The translations under genes and the position numbers were made by a program. Source: CAYSRM01 sp964475205 (GTDB taxonomy: Bacteria > Verrucomicrobiota > Kiritimatiellia > UBA8416 > CAYSRM01). From it: a DNA stretch of 64,000 bases. Location of the stretch: positions 87,151-151,150 of the forward strand of contig CAYYVQ010000001.1 in the NCBI GenBank assembly GCA_964475205.1. Reading direction: 5' to 3'. The notes under the pieces are model-generated. The model searched no databases. It was not told where the DNA came from and saw nothing but the letters and a program-made list of their open reading frames with translations. Below, one piece after another: positions 17,880 to 26,899 of the stretch. How positions within the stretch are numbered: the first letter of the stretch is position 1; each line of letters starts with the position of its first letter.

Positions 17880-17903
17880 AAATATGAAATGCATTTCATA
17901 TTT
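17880..17903. promoter_or_regulatory. Perfect 24-bp palindrome, possible operator
   Basis: AAATATGAAATG followed by its exact reverse complement, in the spacer between the rib operon and the outer-membrane protein gene at 18010. A perfect AT-rich dyad with no U tract fits a dimeric repressor or activator site better than a terminator. The regulator is unknown. Confidence 0.45.
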
Positions 17904-18009
17904 GACACACTTGCATCAAATCATCTTGACCCGGTGAGCTAAACTTGAAATTATCCAAACCTGAATGGGACTTGTCCCGCAAAATTCAACTATAGTCAAG
18001 GAGGTTCCA

Positions 18010-18540
18010 ATGAAAGCTTTTCTGATTGCATTGCTGACTGCAACCATGCTTATACCGGCGGTTGACAACGCAGAGGGCCAGCCACTTTATGAAATAAAAC
18101 TTGAATTGTCTTCGGATATTTCTGATTCCGGCGGCGATGACGATCATCCAGCCATAGTCGGAGGCCTTGGCTGGTATCACTGGGAACGTGTTCTTTTCGG
18201 CGGCTATTGTTCCTTCGAAAAGAAGGAAACAGGCTACTGGGGCAAAAGCAACCTATGGGGTCTTGGCGCATACGGTGAATACCATTTTAAAACAGAATCT
18301 CCGGTAGTGCCATACCTTGCCGCTTCCATGGGATTCCTGGATGGAGATGAAGATGACGACACCGTATTCACACTAAGCGGTGGAGCTGGACTCAAGGTTT
18401 CCCTGACAAAAATCCTTTCCGTGTCAGCGCAACTGGACCTGAACTGGGCCGACTCAGAGGTTTATGACTACGAATGGGAAGATAAGGATGGCAGCAGCAC
18501 AGATGTAACTGCAAACATCGGGCTTCGATACCTGTACTGA
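18010..18540 (+). CDS. Small outer-membrane beta-barrel-like protein
   Basis: 176 aa with a signal peptide (MKAFLIALLTATMLIPAV, cleavage likely near AEG) and alternating aromatic/hydrophobic strands ending in ...NIGLRYLY, a typical barrel C-terminus with terminal aromatic residue. Acidic clusters DSGGDDDHP and DGDEDDD may sit in loops. ATG 18010 has a strong AAGGAGG site 7 nt upstream, which decides the start. No specific family is recognised. A terminator hairpin follows. Confidence 0.7.
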   Translation: MKAFLIALLTATMLIPAVDNAEGQPLYEIKLELSSDISDSGGDDDHPAIVGGLGWYHWERVLFGGYCSFEKKETGYWGKSNLWGLGAYGEYHFKTESPVVPYLAASMGFLDGDEDDDTVFTLSGGAGLKVSLTKILSVSAQLDLNWADSEVYDYEWEDKDGSSTDVTANIGLRYLY

Positions 18541-18578
18541 TTGTCATGCCATGCCATGGGATCCGCTTTGTCCTCGAG

Positions 18579-18597
18579 CGGCGAAGGCGCCGTTTTT
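18579..18597 (+). terminator. Intrinsic terminator after barrel gene
   Basis: CGGCG, loop AAGG, CGCCG, then TTTTT, 39 bp past the stop of the barrel gene on the same strand. Confidence 0.65.
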
Positions 18598-18641
18598 GAG
18601 TCCAGACAGATCTGTGATCGAAGGTTTTTCGGGAATTATTT

Positions 18642-19196
18642 TTGTTCCGTCAAATTGAGCTCAGCAAGGTGATAAGTTGTGAACACAGTAAAACGCATTA
18701 CAGCGATGTGCCGCGTTCGTGGAAATCCATAAAATCCAAGCGCTTCTTCGGGTATCACGATAATTGTGTATATGACAACAAGGAGAAAGCGCTGGTTATT
18801 TTCGGGACAAACCAGAATGCGAACGACATCGTGATATACAAGCCGTCCACCGGTGAACAGTTTAAGATGCCGACAACGGGTAAACGTCCACCCAAAGATC
18901 AGCATAACCCGATGTGTTTTCACGAGGGCATAGGTCAGACGGTGATCGTAATAGACCGGACACCCCGGAAGGACGGGGCTAAAAAGAGCACGGCAGAAAC
19001 ATGGTGCTACGATCTGGCAAGCGATTCCTGGACGCAGATTCCCTCGGCCACACTTCCGTTTGCCTGCGGAATGAACTACAACATGGAATACGATCCCAAC
19101 CACAAGGTTTGCCTTCTAGTGGCCCGTGTACCTGGTAAATTCGGCAGCACAACTGCAGTCTTCGCCTTGAAACCCGATCCGTCAAAGCTGCAGTGA
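18642..19196 (+). pseudogene. Kelch-repeat protein fragment
   Basis: 184-codon open frame with two or three Kelch/galactose-oxidase-like blades (FFGYHDNCVYDNKEKALVIFG..., ETWCYDLASDSWTQIPSA). There is no signal peptide, no ribosome site and no ATG at its 5' end, and the frame starts mid-domain. A full propeller needs four to seven blades. Probably a 5'-truncated remnant of a larger Kelch protein, though use of a weak TTG start cannot be excluded. Confidence 0.55.
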
Positions 19197-19218
19197 GCAT
19201 ATTGATTTTTAGTGTTTA

Positions 19219-19337
19219 GCCCGCATATCTCACGAAACTTCGTAGCAGCCTGTCCGCCATCTGGCGTTTTCCAATTCGTGCCCTCGCAGTGGCGCTATCC
19301 CAACTCGCAGCAGGAATTTTGTGAGATATGCGGGTTA
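19219..19337. repeat. 119-bp element with about 20-bp imperfect terminal inverted repeats
   Basis: Left end TAGCCCGCATATCTCACGAA and right end TTTTGTGAGATATGCGGGTTA share an exact 14-bp core (CCCGCATATCTCAC). No coding potential lies inside. It sits in the 232-bp spacer between the Kelch fragment and the OmpA gene and looks like a MITE or a solo terminal palindrome. Confidence 0.55.
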
Positions 19338-19428
19338 GACTAAGCGCGCGCAAAAACTTGATGCGAGCATCCAGCGGAATGTAAACGAGTTGTGATGAAT
19401 GAACCGCGTCTCGTGACGGTAACGTCCC

Positions 19429-20772
19429 CTATTTGACTATTTCCAGTTCTGAATCCACATCGCGTTCTGGTTCCGCCTCCGGACTTGAAAGACTTGCTTC
19501 TTTTTCTTTGTCAACGCCTCGAATATAAACCTCGACACGGCGATTCTCTGGATTTCCAGTCTCCGGGTCGTTTGGAGCAACTGGCCTCTCGAATCCGTAT
19601 CCTTTGGACGTCAGACGGTCTTCCGCTATGCCCGATTCTTTGACAAGGTAGCTCTTAATCGATCTTGCCCGTCTTAACGACAGCTTCTTGTTGTAGGTTG
19701 CGGATGATGTTTGGCGTTCGTCCGCATGTCCCTCAATGACCGCCGTGGAACCCTCATTCCGATTGAGCACTTTGCCGATTATGTTGATATCATCAAAATA
19801 TTTGGACTTAATTTCAGCCGAATCTGTATCGAAATTGATATCTAAAGTGTACAGTACCAGATCGTCCGAGCCGTCCAGCGGATCAGTCCCGTCTTCAAGC
19901 ACTTCATGGCCATCTCTTACACCACCGTCATCGGTATCAGCTTTGAGCGGATCGGTCTTGTACTTATGGACCTCTTCGCCATCCTTCAAAAGATCCCAGT
20001 CGCTGTCTGGATTCAGCGGATCAGTTTTGTATTCAAGCACTTCCTCTCCGTCAGAAAGCCCGTCTTTATCGGTGTCAGGATCATAGGGATCGGTTCCGAT
20101 TTCCGTCTCGCGCTTGTCTGAGAGTCCGTCCGCATCGGTATCGGCATCAGCGCCAACTGCGACAATCTGATGCGGATAGCGTGCGCCCCAGGTCCAGACT
20201 ACTCCCCCGTCTATTATAGAATTTGCGTTAGGCGATCCGCCGAAACCAGCAAGCATTCCGCGGTAATCAGCTCTCACAGCCCATTCGTCGTTGAAATGAT
20301 ACAAAACGCCTCCGCCTATCCTGAGCTGAAAATCAGTGGCGTCTCCTTCTCGAGGATCTTCGTCAAAACTCATAAACCCGATTCCAGCGGCAATATAGGG
20401 GTCCAGTCGGTCCCATCTTGTGAAATGAAACAGGCCGTCCATGGCCAGCCCCACAGCATTTGCGCTGTCCCAGCCGAGTTCTTCCTCATAATCTTTGTTT
20501 GCATCAATTCCAGGGGCAAGAGTCAGAACGCCTTCGAATGACCATGGGTCAGAATAGTCATAGCCCAATCTCAAGGTAGTAACAAATGCATCCTCGTAAT
20601 CCTGGTTGCCTTCAAAATCCATTATACCAAGGCCTAAATTTCCATACCACCTGGCCTCGTTGCCCACCTCTACAACTTCGGGCGCATCCTGGCCGTAGCA
20701 AAGCGCCGGGAACAGGAACATGGAAAGCATACAGAAAAAATTAACAGTTGACATTACAGCGTGTTGTCTCAT
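19429..20772 (-). CDS. OmpA-family protein with N-terminal barrel and TSP3 repeats
   Basis: 447 aa. Signal peptide (residues about 1-28), N-terminal outer-membrane beta-barrel (about 35-205), then four or five calcium-binding thrombospondin type-3 repeats of the form DTDKDGLSDGEEV...TDP (about 210-300), then a C-terminal OmpA peptidoglycan-binding domain (about 305-420) with NFDTDSAEI, EGHADERQTS and NRRVEVYI. The architecture suggests it tethers the outer membrane to the cell wall. Acidic tail at the end. Confidence 0.88.
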   Translation of the reverse strand: MRQHAVMSTVNFFCMLSMFLFPALCYGQDAPEVVEVGNEARWYGNLGLGIMDFEGNQDYEDAFVTTLRLGYDYSDPWSFEGVLTLAPGIDANKDYEEELGWDSANAVGLAMDGLFHFTRWDRLDPYIAAGIGFMSFDEDPREGDATDFQLRIGGGVLYHFNDEWAVRADYRGMLAGFGGSPNANSIIDGGVVWTWGARYPHQIVAVGADADTDADGLSDKRETEIGTDPYDPDTDKDGLSDGEEVLEYKTDPLNPDSDWDLLKDGEEVHKYKTDPLKADTDDGGVRDGHEVLEDGTDPLDGSDDLVLYTLDINFDTDSAEIKSKYFDDINIIGKVLNRNEGSTAVIEGHADERQTSSATYNKKLSLRRARSIKSYLVKESGIAEDRLTSKGYGFERPVAPNDPETGNPENRRVEVYIRGVDKEKEASLSSPEAEPERDVDSELEIVK

Positions 20773-20864
20773 TACCAACCTCCATCGTATCAGGTTTTGA
20801 AATTTTCGCGATATTTGACGAAATGCTATCAGAAACTCGTCTCAACGCAATGTATAAATCCTGG

Positions 20865-22088
20865 TTAATGCTTCTTATTCAACCCGCCGACCATACCCAT
20901 CAGCGATCCCAGAACAATAAGCATCTCCGTGTCACCAAAATTGTATTCTACTAAGCCGTTGATCAGAATACTGAGAATCATAAGCAGCGCTGCAAAATGA
21001 AGCGTACGAACATCTTTTCCCAGCCTCTTGCCTTTCACTCTAATGTTTATTGCCCGGGCAACAACAGCCAGCATCCATGTCGCGTATAACAGAAAACCCG
21101 GAATGCCGGTTGCGACAATAATTTGTACAGGATTTGAATGCAAATGATCTCTACGCGGTTCAACAAGCTGCGATGGAGGATGTTTTTCAGGGTTTTGATG
21201 CAGCCATTTGCGCTTTGCGGCATCATTCATGGTTTCGTTTGAAAGCGAGTTGTATCCTATGCCCGTCCAGGGGTTCTCAGAAAACAGTTGGGGAGCAATC
21301 TTAGTCCACATTGTAAAACGTCCGCCTCTCCACGGATCCATCTCATCTCTGAGTCCTGCAAGCCTGGACCGAACAGGCGTTGTCGCCGCTGCAGATCCGA
21401 TTATCAACACAGCCAGAAGCAGAACTTTCCACTTTCGCCGGTAAGCCAGGAATACAAGAGCCAGAATAAGAAGGGTAAGCCAGGATCCCCTCTTGAAATT
21501 CAAAAGAATCGTCACCAGTTGCAAACCCAGAACACACCACAACAACCATTTCCTGCCCTTGAGGACAAACAACAAGCCCATGGTGGCAAGGATTCCCATA
21601 ACCAGCATCTGGCTTCCCGTCATAGACCCGGCGGCAACAAGGGCGTTGTAATAACTTGTGCCGTTTGCGGCCGAAACACGGTAGGCTTCCAGCAGATTTG
21701 ACGAGAGCAGATAGACCGACAGAACCGCACAGCCTGCCGCGAAAAACTTCAGATACTTCTTTACATCTTCGGAGCTTCTCACCACGGTAGCAAAAGCCGG
21801 TATCGTTGCGAACCATGCAAGTCTGGATAGACGGGAAAAACCCAGCTGCATATCTACGCCGAACAATATTGTCACCACTGCCCATGCAAAAAATGCAAGA
21901 GCAAACCATGCCTCTAAAGGCCATACAGGAGATTTTCCAGCTTTTATCCATCGGTAAATCAGAATAACAAAAGCCATGCCGAGAAGCGTCTCGCCAAGGG
22001 CGATGGAAAAGGTTATTCCAAATATTGCGCTGTACAACAGGATTGCAACCCAGCCAAACCCTGTTCTTTCTCTTATATTATATGTCAT
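20865..22088 (-). CDS. O-antigen ligase-like polymerase (Wzy/WaaL family)
   Basis: 407 aa multipass inner-membrane protein with about ten hydrophobic helices and the family motif region FSENPWTGIGYNS and RRDHLHSNPVQIIVATGIPG containing the conserved His-x-His. Such proteins join O-antigen or other glycan chains to lipid A-core, or polymerise repeat units. Next to a glycosyltransferase and an LPS-kinase-like fusion, so probably part of an LPS core locus. Confidence 0.85.
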   Translation of the reverse strand: MTYNIRERTGFGWVAILLYSAIFGITFSIALGETLLGMAFVILIYRWIKAGKSPVWPLEAWFALAFFAWAVVTILFGVDMQLGFSRLSRLAWFATIPAFATVVRSSEDVKKYLKFFAAGCAVLSVYLLSSNLLEAYRVSAANGTSYYNALVAAGSMTGSQMLVMGILATMGLLFVLKGRKWLLWCVLGLQLVTILLNFKRGSWLTLLILALVFLAYRRKWKVLLLAVLIIGSAAATTPVRSRLAGLRDEMDPWRGGRFTMWTKIAPQLFSENPWTGIGYNSLSNETMNDAAKRKWLHQNPEKHPPSQLVEPRRDHLHSNPVQIIVATGIPGFLLYATWMLAVVARAINIRVKGKRLGKDVRTLHFAALLMILSILINGLVEYNFGDTEMLIVLGSLMGMVGGLNKKH

Positions 22089-22112
22089 GCCAATCCCACC
22101 ATTTCAGCTTTA

Positions 22113-23189
22113 TCAACAGTAACGCTCTAGAAAGTCAGCCGTTCTCCAGATATAACGGTTCTTTGCTGTGGTGCGCGCCTGGTTTCCCATGTGTTCTCTT
22201 AAGGGTTTGTCCCTGAAAAGTTGGTCCATAGCCCGAGTAAGGTCTTCTGTTGTAGAAAAAACTAATCCTCCGCCTTGATCAAGTTTTTCAGTCAGCACCT
22301 GCAGTTTGTTCGCTATAACCGGAAGCCCGCTTAGCATGCCCTGAACCATTGCCTGGCAGAAAGTTTCACGCATGACATTTTCGTCCCGGGAAGCAACTAT
22401 CATGACATCCATCGAAGAGAGAAACTCAGGAATCTCCGAACTCTCCATCCAGTTGTAAGGTATGATGTTGTGCTCCGAAAGCATTGGCGGATTTTTAAAA
22501 GCAACCAGGTGCAGACGGCTTTTTTTCCTAACCTCCGCCGGCAATCCTTGGAACGCCGCAATTGCAGTGTCGGCCCCTTTCCAGGCATTGTCCAGATATC
22601 CCAGCAGACAGAAATCAACAGTCTGTTTTTCATCCCCTGGCAATTCTGTTCTACTCTCGATTGCAGAAAAATCTGTCACACCATAATCAGCCTCGGCTGT
22701 AAATCCCGCCTCCCGAAATTGCGACGCAATCTGCCTGTTTACTGCCACAACTGCGCTATCCTTGCAAAGCGCCCGGAGAAACCTTCCGGAAGGCTCGCGA
22801 TGCGCGATCAACACCCCTTTTTCATATAATCCCGACTTCCTTAGAATCCATAAGGCCGGAATCAAGCCATTGGCAACATTGCCAAGCAACATAACACGAT
22901 ATGGCTTGCTTTTCAGGCGCCAAAGCTTAAGGGCGCACAGTATTCCATTGATGTCCGGCCGGCTGCAAGAAGAGACCTGTATGGCATTGATTGCTTCCGC
23001 ACAGTCAAGGCTGCTTAGCTTCTGAACCCATGATTTATGGCAGACTACATCAACAGGTCTTCCACTCTGCGCGATGTCTTCAATAAGCTTTAGATTAAAA
23101 AGCTCTACGCCCCGTATCAAACATGGAAGCCTGGAAAGAAATACTTTGTCAATGAACAACATGTCTTTCTTATGTAATGATGCCTGCAT
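22113..23189 (-). CDS. Group 1 glycosyltransferase
   Basis: 358 aa GT4-type, GT-B fold enzyme. The C-terminal half has the nucleotide-sugar region: LGYLDNAWKGADTAI, LSSMDVMIVASRDENVMRETFCQAMVQGMLSGLPVIANK, with the Ex7E-like acidic pair. N-terminal acceptor domain is divergent. Likely adds a sugar to LPS core or surface glycan. It ends 24 bp before the ligase start. Confidence 0.82.
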   Translation of the reverse strand: MQASLHKKDMLFIDKVFLSRLPCLIRGVELFNLKLIEDIAQSGRPVDVVCHKSWVQKLSSLDCAEAINAIQVSSCSRPDINGILCALKLWRLKSKPYRVMLLGNVANGLIPALWILRKSGLYEKGVLIAHREPSGRFLRALCKDSAVVAVNRQIASQFREAGFTAEADYGVTDFSAIESRTELPGDEKQTVDFCLLGYLDNAWKGADTAIAAFQGLPAEVRKKSRLHLVAFKNPPMLSEHNIIPYNWMESSEIPEFLSSMDVMIVASRDENVMRETFCQAMVQGMLSGLPVIANKLQVLTEKLDQGGGLVFSTTEDLTRAMDQLFRDKPLREHMGNQARTTAKNRYIWRTADFLERYC

Positions 23190-23285
23190 CTGCTGCGACC
23201 TCCAGAATTTGGAACTCCCGACAATTTATACTTTGCAGCAAGCAGTTGCAACGACAAGCTGACGCTATTCAGCCTATATCCGGCA

Positions 23286-23384
23286 TTCAAAATGCAGCAA
23301 GCGGCGTAAGTCCTTTTGAATAAGGAGGTAGTTAATTGTATAGCTTTCACCTGTTGGGTGAAAGGAAGCTTGCTGCATTTTGAA
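23286..23384. repeat. MITE-like element with perfect 17-bp inverted ends
   Basis: TTCAAAATGCAGCAAGC at 23286-23302 is exactly inverted at 23368-23384. An internal hairpin CTTTCACC...GGTGAAAG lies near 23343-23364. No coding capacity. Confidence 0.7.
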
Positions 23385-23393
23385 CCACAAGGG

Positions 23394-23492
23394 GGTTGCC
23401 GATTTTGCCGCATCTGCTGCGTTACAAGGGCTTTGGCATAGTTACTATAGCCAATGCCCTCAAGCCTTGCAGATACATCAAACTTGGCAACT
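23394..23492. repeat. 99-bp imperfect palindrome (REP-like)
   Basis: The left arm beginning GGTTGCCGATTTTGCCGC is matched at roughly 70 percent by the inverted right arm ending CTTGGCAACT, folding around AGGGCTTTGGCATAG and CTATAGCCAATGCCCT in the centre. It resembles the long REP-type palindromes common in environmental Gram-negative genomes. Confidence 0.55.
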
Positions 23493-23618
23493 GCCGAATT
23501 TAGGTTCAGATGTCGGTAGTCCTTCCTTTGTTAACGAGGGAGCCATCATAATTCCTCTGGTCGCAGAAACTGACAAAGTCCTGGCATCAATGCACAAGAG
23601 TTGCGAAATGATACTGCC

Positions 23619-25835
23619 TCAACTAAGCCACATGTAGACCGGTCTTGAGCAAAGTTTACAGGTTTCTGCGTTCTCTTTGATTGGTATGCCGAAAGCGTTG
23701 GTCACCAATTCAAAACTAAACGGCGGGTCGACGAAAATCTCGCCATTCGTCGAATATGCTGCACACCATTGGCTGCCGTCATTTTTTTTGAAAACAAAAA
23801 AATGCACGCCTGGCACAGGAGTCAGCTTTCGAGAAAACACGCTTCCTTCCGTCATCTTGATAAAATGCTGCAACATTCCAAAAGCTGGGCGTTTCCGCCA
23901 CTGTTCCTCAGATCGATCATCAACAAGGCCAAAACCGTATGCGACAAGGCGCCACCAGTAGGCCCTCTCGGCCATACCCGAACATAAGGCTATGAGCAGA
24001 TACCTGATCATAAAGTCGGCATAAGTATCCTCGTCCACACTGGGATCATTAAACCTGGGTCCCGGAGATTCATACGGAGCGCCTACCGGCGAATACACTC
24101 CAGTCCCCGACAAAGGCCAGTTTGTTTCTGATATTATCAGTCGATCCCCGCAGGTTCGGCTCCAGCGTGCCACTGCCCTTGCCAGAACGCATTTCTCGAG
24201 CAACGAGAACGGTCCCTGCCGGTTTTCAGGGGCGCCGCGCCGATCCACATAAAGATGGTGCGACAATCCATGAAAACTGAATGATCCCGGCATTCTTTTA
24301 AGCGCCGAAATGAGATAAGGATATTCAAAATCAATAACGGCAGGACCGGTAAATCTGACCTCTGGCCGTTGCCTTGCGATATCAGCAATAACCTCAAGCA
24401 TTCTGATATACTCGCCGGGTTCCCATATCCCCCACTTTACCCGGTTGATGGCATGACCCACCTCAATGTAACCAACATGGTCACTGATGTCATCAATAGA
24501 TGAATAAACGAAATCTTCCCACAGACGCGGATCAATAACAGACTCGCGGTCCTGAACCAGCGCTATAGAAACATCGAGACCAAGTGAATGCAGCTGCTTT
24601 ATCCATCTCCTCTTAAAATGGGAAACCTCGCTGTGTTCATGCCTATAAAGCCGCACAAAAACCGGCGGATCGCCAAGCTCGCGAAGCAGCTCAATTTCAG
24701 CCTCTGCTCTCCCCGGAGCAAGGCCCAGGGCAACACCTGTGCGTTTCGACATCTGGACCGGAAGCGTATAGCAGCCTTCCAGAAGACCGTGATATTCCTT
24801 GAGCACCGGCACGGCAGCCCCGGCAGTAGAAGCCGCTATTCGCAAATTTCGTCCCGGGAGGTAATGCTTCTTCCTGTCTTTACGCCTCATCAGGCTGATT
24901 GGTTGAACTGATCTGCTGTCCCACACCCACATTTCTTTTGGCCGCGGGTATTTTTGTTGTGGCGGTGTTGCATCTTTAGAGGCACGCAAGTGACGGACTG
25001 GATGTCTAATCTTACGAGTGTTGGCATGAGCGGCATAGAGATTCCGGAAAATCGTCTCCCATTTCTGAAAAGCAATGGGAGGCAGCTCTCCGTCAAAATA
25101 CATTTCCTTGAATACTCGCAGCAGATCCGAAGGCAGCCAGATTCGCGAAATATCCCTGGCACGTTCCCGCAAAGACAATACCGGTTTGAGACGTCCCCTG
25201 TTCAGATCCACAAACAACGGCTCACCCCATTTCTCACGTCCGGCCCCGCGCAAATATATGTTCTGGTTGCCAAGATCGTTATGTAGAAAACCGGTCTTGT
25301 GCATGCCCTGTATACCGCGAGCGACTGTTTCAAGCAGCGCCATAAACTCGCCGCATTCGGGTTCCTCGCGAAAGAGCCGGATTAATTCACTCTTAAAGCT
25401 GACAATTTCCGGATCATACTTTACCACGTAGTAGCTCTCGGTCAGTCTGTTGCCTTCACGACGTTCCACGTAACATACGGGTTCGGGCGTTGAGACCCCG
25501 CCCTCCAGAAGCGCTGTTGCAGCCTGCCATGTTTTGAAAGCTTTGGATCCTCTTTTCCTGTCTATCAGATCCTTGATAAGTGGCTGAGGCGCAAAACTCT
25601 TTATTACTACCTGCAGTGATTCAGGCGAACCGGATTCAACTTTTCCCAGCAGCAATCTGGCGATAACATTCCTGTTTCTTGCCGTTCCAGGTCCAAGTGA
25701 AGATCCGGAGCGTACCTTCCCGGCAATGTTCCGTAAATCCGCCAGGAGGTCATCGGATTTGTACTTTTCTGAAATTCTTCCGGCATACGCTCCCAGGGAA
25801 AAAAAGATTCCCGGGGTCACGTCTTCACTTTTCAC
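23619..25835 (-). CDS. LPS-kinase-like domain fused to a glycoside-hydrolase-like barrel
   Basis: 738 aa. N-terminal third (about residues 60-270) is a WaaP/Kdo-kinase-type protein kinase fold: VVIKSF with the ATP-binding Lys region and the catalytic loop FLHNDLGNQN, then FVDLNRGR in place of DFG. The C-terminal part (about 350-700) looks like a TIM-barrel glycosidase or glycan-binding enzyme: YIEVGHAINRVKWGIW, FHGLSHHLYVDRRG, IISETNWPL (a plausible acid/base Glu), RAYWWRL. It sits in a glycosyltransferase/ligase cluster, so LPS core modification is likely. The GTG start and first nine codons lie in a transposon end (25812-25842), so the original start may be lost. Confidence 0.7.
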   Translation of the reverse strand: MKSEDVTPGIFFSLGAYAGRISEKYKSDDLLADLRNIAGKVRSGSSLGPGTARNRNVIARLLLGKVESGSPESLQVVIKSFAPQPLIKDLIDRKRGSKAFKTWQAATALLEGGVSTPEPVCYVERREGNRLTESYYVVKYDPEIVSFKSELIRLFREEPECGEFMALLETVARGIQGMHKTGFLHNDLGNQNIYLRGAGREKWGEPLFVDLNRGRLKPVLSLRERARDISRIWLPSDLLRVFKEMYFDGELPPIAFQKWETIFRNLYAAHANTRKIRHPVRHLRASKDATPPQQKYPRPKEMWVWDSRSVQPISLMRRKDRKKHYLPGRNLRIAASTAGAAVPVLKEYHGLLEGCYTLPVQMSKRTGVALGLAPGRAEAEIELLRELGDPPVFVRLYRHEHSEVSHFKRRWIKQLHSLGLDVSIALVQDRESVIDPRLWEDFVYSSIDDISDHVGYIEVGHAINRVKWGIWEPGEYIRMLEVIADIARQRPEVRFTGPAVIDFEYPYLISALKRMPGSFSFHGLSHHLYVDRRGAPENRQGPFSLLEKCVLARAVARWSRTCGDRLIISETNWPLSGTGVYSPVGAPYESPGPRFNDPSVDEDTYADFMIRYLLIALCSGMAERAYWWRLVAYGFGLVDDRSEEQWRKRPAFGMLQHFIKMTEGSVFSRKLTPVPGVHFFVFKKNDGSQWCAAYSTNGEIFVDPPFSFELVTNAFGIPIKENAETCKLCSRPVYMWLS

Positions 25836-25899
25836 ATTTAACCTTCACCTTCTGAATCACGTCTTCACTTTTCACATTTAACCTTCACCTTCTGAATCA
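25821..25899. repeat. 40-bp perfect tandem duplication
   Basis: The unit starting GTCTTCACTTTTCACATTTA occurs at 25821-25860 and again at 25861-25899. Copy 1 overlaps the left inverted repeat of the RAYT element and the kinase-fusion start; copy 2 contains the RAYT stop codon. Slippage or an insertion scar would explain it. Confidence 0.85.
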
Positions 25900-26899
25900 A
25901 TCTACTGAGACTCTGTTCACTTTCTGCTTTCTTCTCAAAACGTTTGACTGCCATAGCTACAGCCGTGTAGTCCATTCCTCCGACAGCTTCGCCAATCTCT
26001 TTGAGTGTCATTCCACTGTAGCGCCGTAATGCCCACAGAAGAAGATGTTTCGAACAATCACCACGATATGACATAAAATTCTCGACTTCCTCTTTTCGTA
26101 AATGCTCGATGATTTCGACGAGATTCTCAATCGATATCCTTGGACGTAGCCTGCCGTCTCCTGCAATCTCCCGGCCACCCTTCCCCGCAATACGGATGCG
26201 TTCCCGAAATGCCTCTGTTCCCAGCGCAAAACCATCAGCCAGGCGCTCTTGCAGCAATGGCTCAACACCCTTTGTTAAGCGTTGTCTTATATCTGAGCGA
26301 TATTGTGCCGCTCGATGCTCTTTTTTCCCGGCAGCTCGACGCAAAATCTTTTTGATACACATCCAGCTGGGCGGTTTACTATAGCCTGCATAGGCACGAT
26401 ATGAACTCCAGGGATATTGCCGCAACTCAGCCAGTCGTTTTGTAACCGTTTGAGAATCAGCAAAAGTCAACCCCTTGGATTCAGCCTTCCTGTCACAATC
26501 TTTAAGCCCATGAATTTTGCGCATTACCGGATTGAGGTGCACGTATAGACTCAGTTCATAGGCCCATGCGCTATCTTGAACAGGAATGCTTTTGAACCTC
26601 CCCTGCATCAGCGGCCCTACCCGCTCGCGACGCCTGTTAACCCATACCACATAGCTGACGTTTAACCACTGAATCGCCCTGCTGAGGTTTGCGTCAGGTG
26701 TCTGTACGATGAGGTGATAGTGGTTATCAAGTTCAACGTGCGAATGCAAGACAACACGAAACCGACCCACCATCTCCTCAAGCAATTCCAGAAAGTGCTC
26801 ATGTTCCCGGTAATTGCCGAAGATCGTCCTTCGCTCAATTCCGCGAGAGGTAACATGATACCAACCATCAGCTATATCCACTCTTAAAGGCCTTGCCAT
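25865..26899 (-). CDS. REP-associated tyrosine transposase (RAYT, Y1 HUH family) with DnaA-like HTH
   Basis: 344 aa from ATG 26899. N-terminal Y1 transposase domain: MARPLRVDIADGWYHVTSRG, HUH-type LDNHYHLIVQT, RAIQWLNVSYVVWVNRR with candidate catalytic Tyr, GPLMQGRFKSI. The C-terminal region (about 265-335) resembles the DnaA DNA-binding domain: LLLWALRRYSGMTLKEIGEAVGG. RAYTs act as single-copy housekeeping-like transposases that move REP hairpins. It is framed by inverted repeats at 25812 and 26930, and hairpin repeats abound in this window. Confidence 0.88.
   Translation of the reverse strand: MARPLRVDIADGWYHVTSRGIERRTIFGNYREHEHFLELLEEMVGRFRVVLHSHVELDNHYHLIVQTPDANLSRAIQWLNVSYVVWVNRRRERVGPLMQGRFKSIPVQDSAWAYELSLYVHLNPVMRKIHGLKDCDRKAESKGLTFADSQTVTKRLAELRQYPWSSYRAYAGYSKPPSWMCIKKILRRAAGKKEHRAAQYRSDIRQRLTKGVEPLLQERLADGFALGTEAFRERIRIAGKGGREIAGDGRLRPRISIENLVEIIEHLRKEEVENFMSYRGDCSKHLLLWALRRYSGMTLKEIGEAVGGMDYTAVAMAVKRFEKKAESEQSLSRLIQKVKVKCEK

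Larger units (their letters stand above)
23190..23618. other. 429-bp intergenic region holding two palindromic elements
   Basis: No gene is supported here. It contains the 99-bp inverted-repeat element at 23286-23384 and, ten bases further on, a second 99-bp imperfect palindrome at 23394-23492. The open frame at 23380-23637 (+) is built from these repeats and shows no protein-like pattern. Confidence 0.6.

Noticed and set aside
23380..23637. 85-codon plus frame after the glycosyltransferase
   Set aside because: It is made of palindromic repeat sequence, with no ribosome site or protein pattern.
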